From: Acidimicrobium sp. | GTDB lineage: Bacteria; Actinomycetota; Acidimicrobiia; Acidimicrobiales; Ilumatobacteraceae | Length of the DNA stretch: 7,133 nucleotides | Direction: 5' to 3' | Assembly: GCA_003535455.1 (NCBI GenBank) | Contig: DOHD01000128.1 | Location: forward strand, 20,956 to 28,088 | Shown here: positions 6,529 to 7,133 of the stretch, piece after piece | Position numbering within the stretch: the first letter of the stretch is position 1 | Layout of the letters: every line of letters begins with the position of its first letter | Notes under the pieces: generated by a model | What the model saw: only the letters and a program-made list of their open reading frames with translations | What the model was told of the DNA's origin: nothing | Databases searched by the model: none | Position numbers and translations under genes: made by a program

Positions 6529-6956
6529 GACTCGCAGCGTGCCTTTAGTTCTTTCAGGGTGTGCAGAATTCGGCCTTCGGCCCTGCGCTTGATGAAACCC
6601 GGAAGTGGAACTATCAACTCAACCGACAACGAATACGTAACTTTTGTATTCGCATCTGATTGCTCGAATTTATATGACCCGTCGATCGACCTCATGATGT
6701 CGCCTTGAGCAAGATGCCACGACACTTGCTTGGGCGCATTGGCATAGTCGTATTGAAGTGTGTAATGCGTGCTGCGACCGAGAGCAGAGGCGCGATATTC
6801 GACCAGCACGGGTCGGTTCTGTGAATCACGCTTGCGCACGACGGCTTCTTTGACATCGGGCGCCCACTCGGGGTAACGCTCGACATCGATCGCGACGTCG
6901 AAGCACTTGTCGGCAGACGCAGCGATTACTTCTGTTTCAGATGCCGAATCAACCAC
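6525..6956 (-). CDS. SRPBCC / polyketide cyclase-like protein
   Basis: A 143-residue protein of the START-like SRPBCC superfamily, which forms a helix-grip fold around a hydrophobic pocket. Seen are the N-terminal strand SETEVIAASADKCFDVAID (6-24), the signature YPEWAPDVKEA (28-38), alternating strand segments through the middle, and a long C-terminal amphipathic helix starting near PGFIKRRAEGRI. Actinobacterial members of this group are of unresolved function; lipid or polyketide-like ligand binding is the usual guess. The open frame reaches a TTG at 7004, but that start would lie inside the glycosyltransferase gene and would place a palindrome in the coding region. GTG at 6956 gives MVDSASETEV, the usual beginning and length (about 145) for the group, and is preferred. 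The 3' end overlaps the glucokinase start by 4 bp. Confidence 0.88.
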   Translation of the reverse strand: MVDSASETEVIAASADKCFDVAIDVERYPEWAPDVKEAVVRKRDSQNRPVLVEYRASALGRSTHYTLQYDYANAPKQVSWHLAQGDIMRSIDGSYKFEQSDANTKVTYSLSVELIVPLPGFIKRRAEGRILHTLKELKARCES

Positions 6957-6977
6957 ACATATATTTAAGCACTTAGA

Positions 6978-6998
6978 AGCCGTTATTGAATAACGGCT
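6978..6998. repeat. 21-bp perfect palindrome between the glycosyltransferase and SRPBCC genes
   Basis: The arms AGCCGTTATT (6978-6987) and AATAACGGCT (6989-6998) are exact reverse complements around one central base. It begins within the glycosyltransferase TAG stop and fills half of the 40-bp gap. As RNA on the minus strand it could fold as an 8-bp stem with a 5-base loop, but what follows (TCTAAGTG) is not a proper U-tract. The alternatives are a weak terminator or an operator overlapping the -35 region of a promoter in the AT-rich 6957-6970. Confidence 0.75.
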
Positions 6999-7133
6999 AA
7001 TCAATGCGCAAGATTTGCCCCAGATTTAGGGCAAGTTTGTCGTAATCGAACAGGCTCTCGGCACGCAGGCGCGATGCCTCGCCCATTTGCAAACGAGCAG
7101 ACTTGTCGTCGAGCAGTCGTTCGATCGCCGCGA
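6997..7133 (-). CDS. Glycosyltransferase, probably GT4 family (C-terminal tail, cut by window edge)
   Basis: Only the last 44 residues are present. They read AAIERLLDD, then RLQMGEASRLRAESLFDYD and LALNLGQILRID. This is the usual C-terminal helix of GT-B glycosyltransferases of family GT4 (pattern: LLxD, R, MG, AxRxRAE, FDYxxLA, L). Catalytic motifs lie outside the window, so donor and acceptor are unknown. In actinobacteria a phosphatidylinositol mannosyltransferase (PimB'-like) is a plausible identity for a GT4 gene near an SRPBCC gene, but the visible tail cannot show it. The frame is open to the window edge and ends with TAG, whose first bases pair into the 21-bp palindrome. Confidence 0.7.
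   Translation of the reverse strand, partial: AAIERLLDDKSARLQMGEASRLRAESLFDYDKLALNLGQILRID

Noticed and set aside
6957..7004. TTG start at 7004 for the SRPBCC protein
   Set aside because: It adds 16 residues of non-family sequence, overlaps the glycosyltransferase end and translates through the palindrome; GTG at 6956 matches the family start.

Overview
The window reads as a compact piece of an actinobacterial chromosome. The evidence is a DUF3040 membrane protein next to dinB, an actinobacterial-type ROK glucokinase behind an SRPBCC protein and a glycosyltransferase, and frequent GTG/TTG starts. Base composition is near 50% GC by eye and intergenic DNA is only about 2%. That would suit an uncultivated, aquatic, Acidimicrobiia-like actinobacterium with a streamlined genome. 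The lineage is an inference and was not tested by any search.

The layout has three blocks. (1) Positions 1-3107, all on the minus strand, transcribed right to left: dinB (DNA polymerase IV), a 79-bp gap, a DUF3040 membrane protein, a ROK-family sugar kinase with a variant HxGH sugar motif, and the N-terminal 177 residues of an acyl-CoA dehydrogenase that runs off the left edge. (2) Positions 3138-5671 on the plus strand: an 87-residue two-helix membrane protein, an inositol-monophosphatase-family phosphatase and glycerol kinase (glpK), joined by a 4-bp overlap and a 9-bp gap, so almost certainly one transcript. (3) Positions 5668-7133 on the minus strand: the C-terminal tail of a glycosyltransferase, an SRPBCC protein and a ROK glucokinase, whose stop codon overlaps the glpK stop codon tail to tail.

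The functions are mostly core metabolism and repair: phosphorylation of hexoses (two ROK kinases) and glycerol, dephosphorylation of a polyol or sugar phosphate, fatty-acyl oxidation and translesion synthesis. I see no mobile element, CRISPR array, phage gene, toxin-antitoxin pair, tRNA or rRNA, and no convincing new system. The more interesting signals are small. They are a 30-bp divergent intergenic region with two leaderless-type -10 boxes, a 21-bp perfect palindrome that starts inside the glycosyltransferase stop codon, the HxGH ROK variant, and an unrecognised small membrane protein coupled to the phosphatase.

No stretch longer than 79 bp lacks a gene. Several true starts lie inside longer open frames (3138, 3398 and 6956) and were chosen from family alignment, gene overlap and upstream signals.
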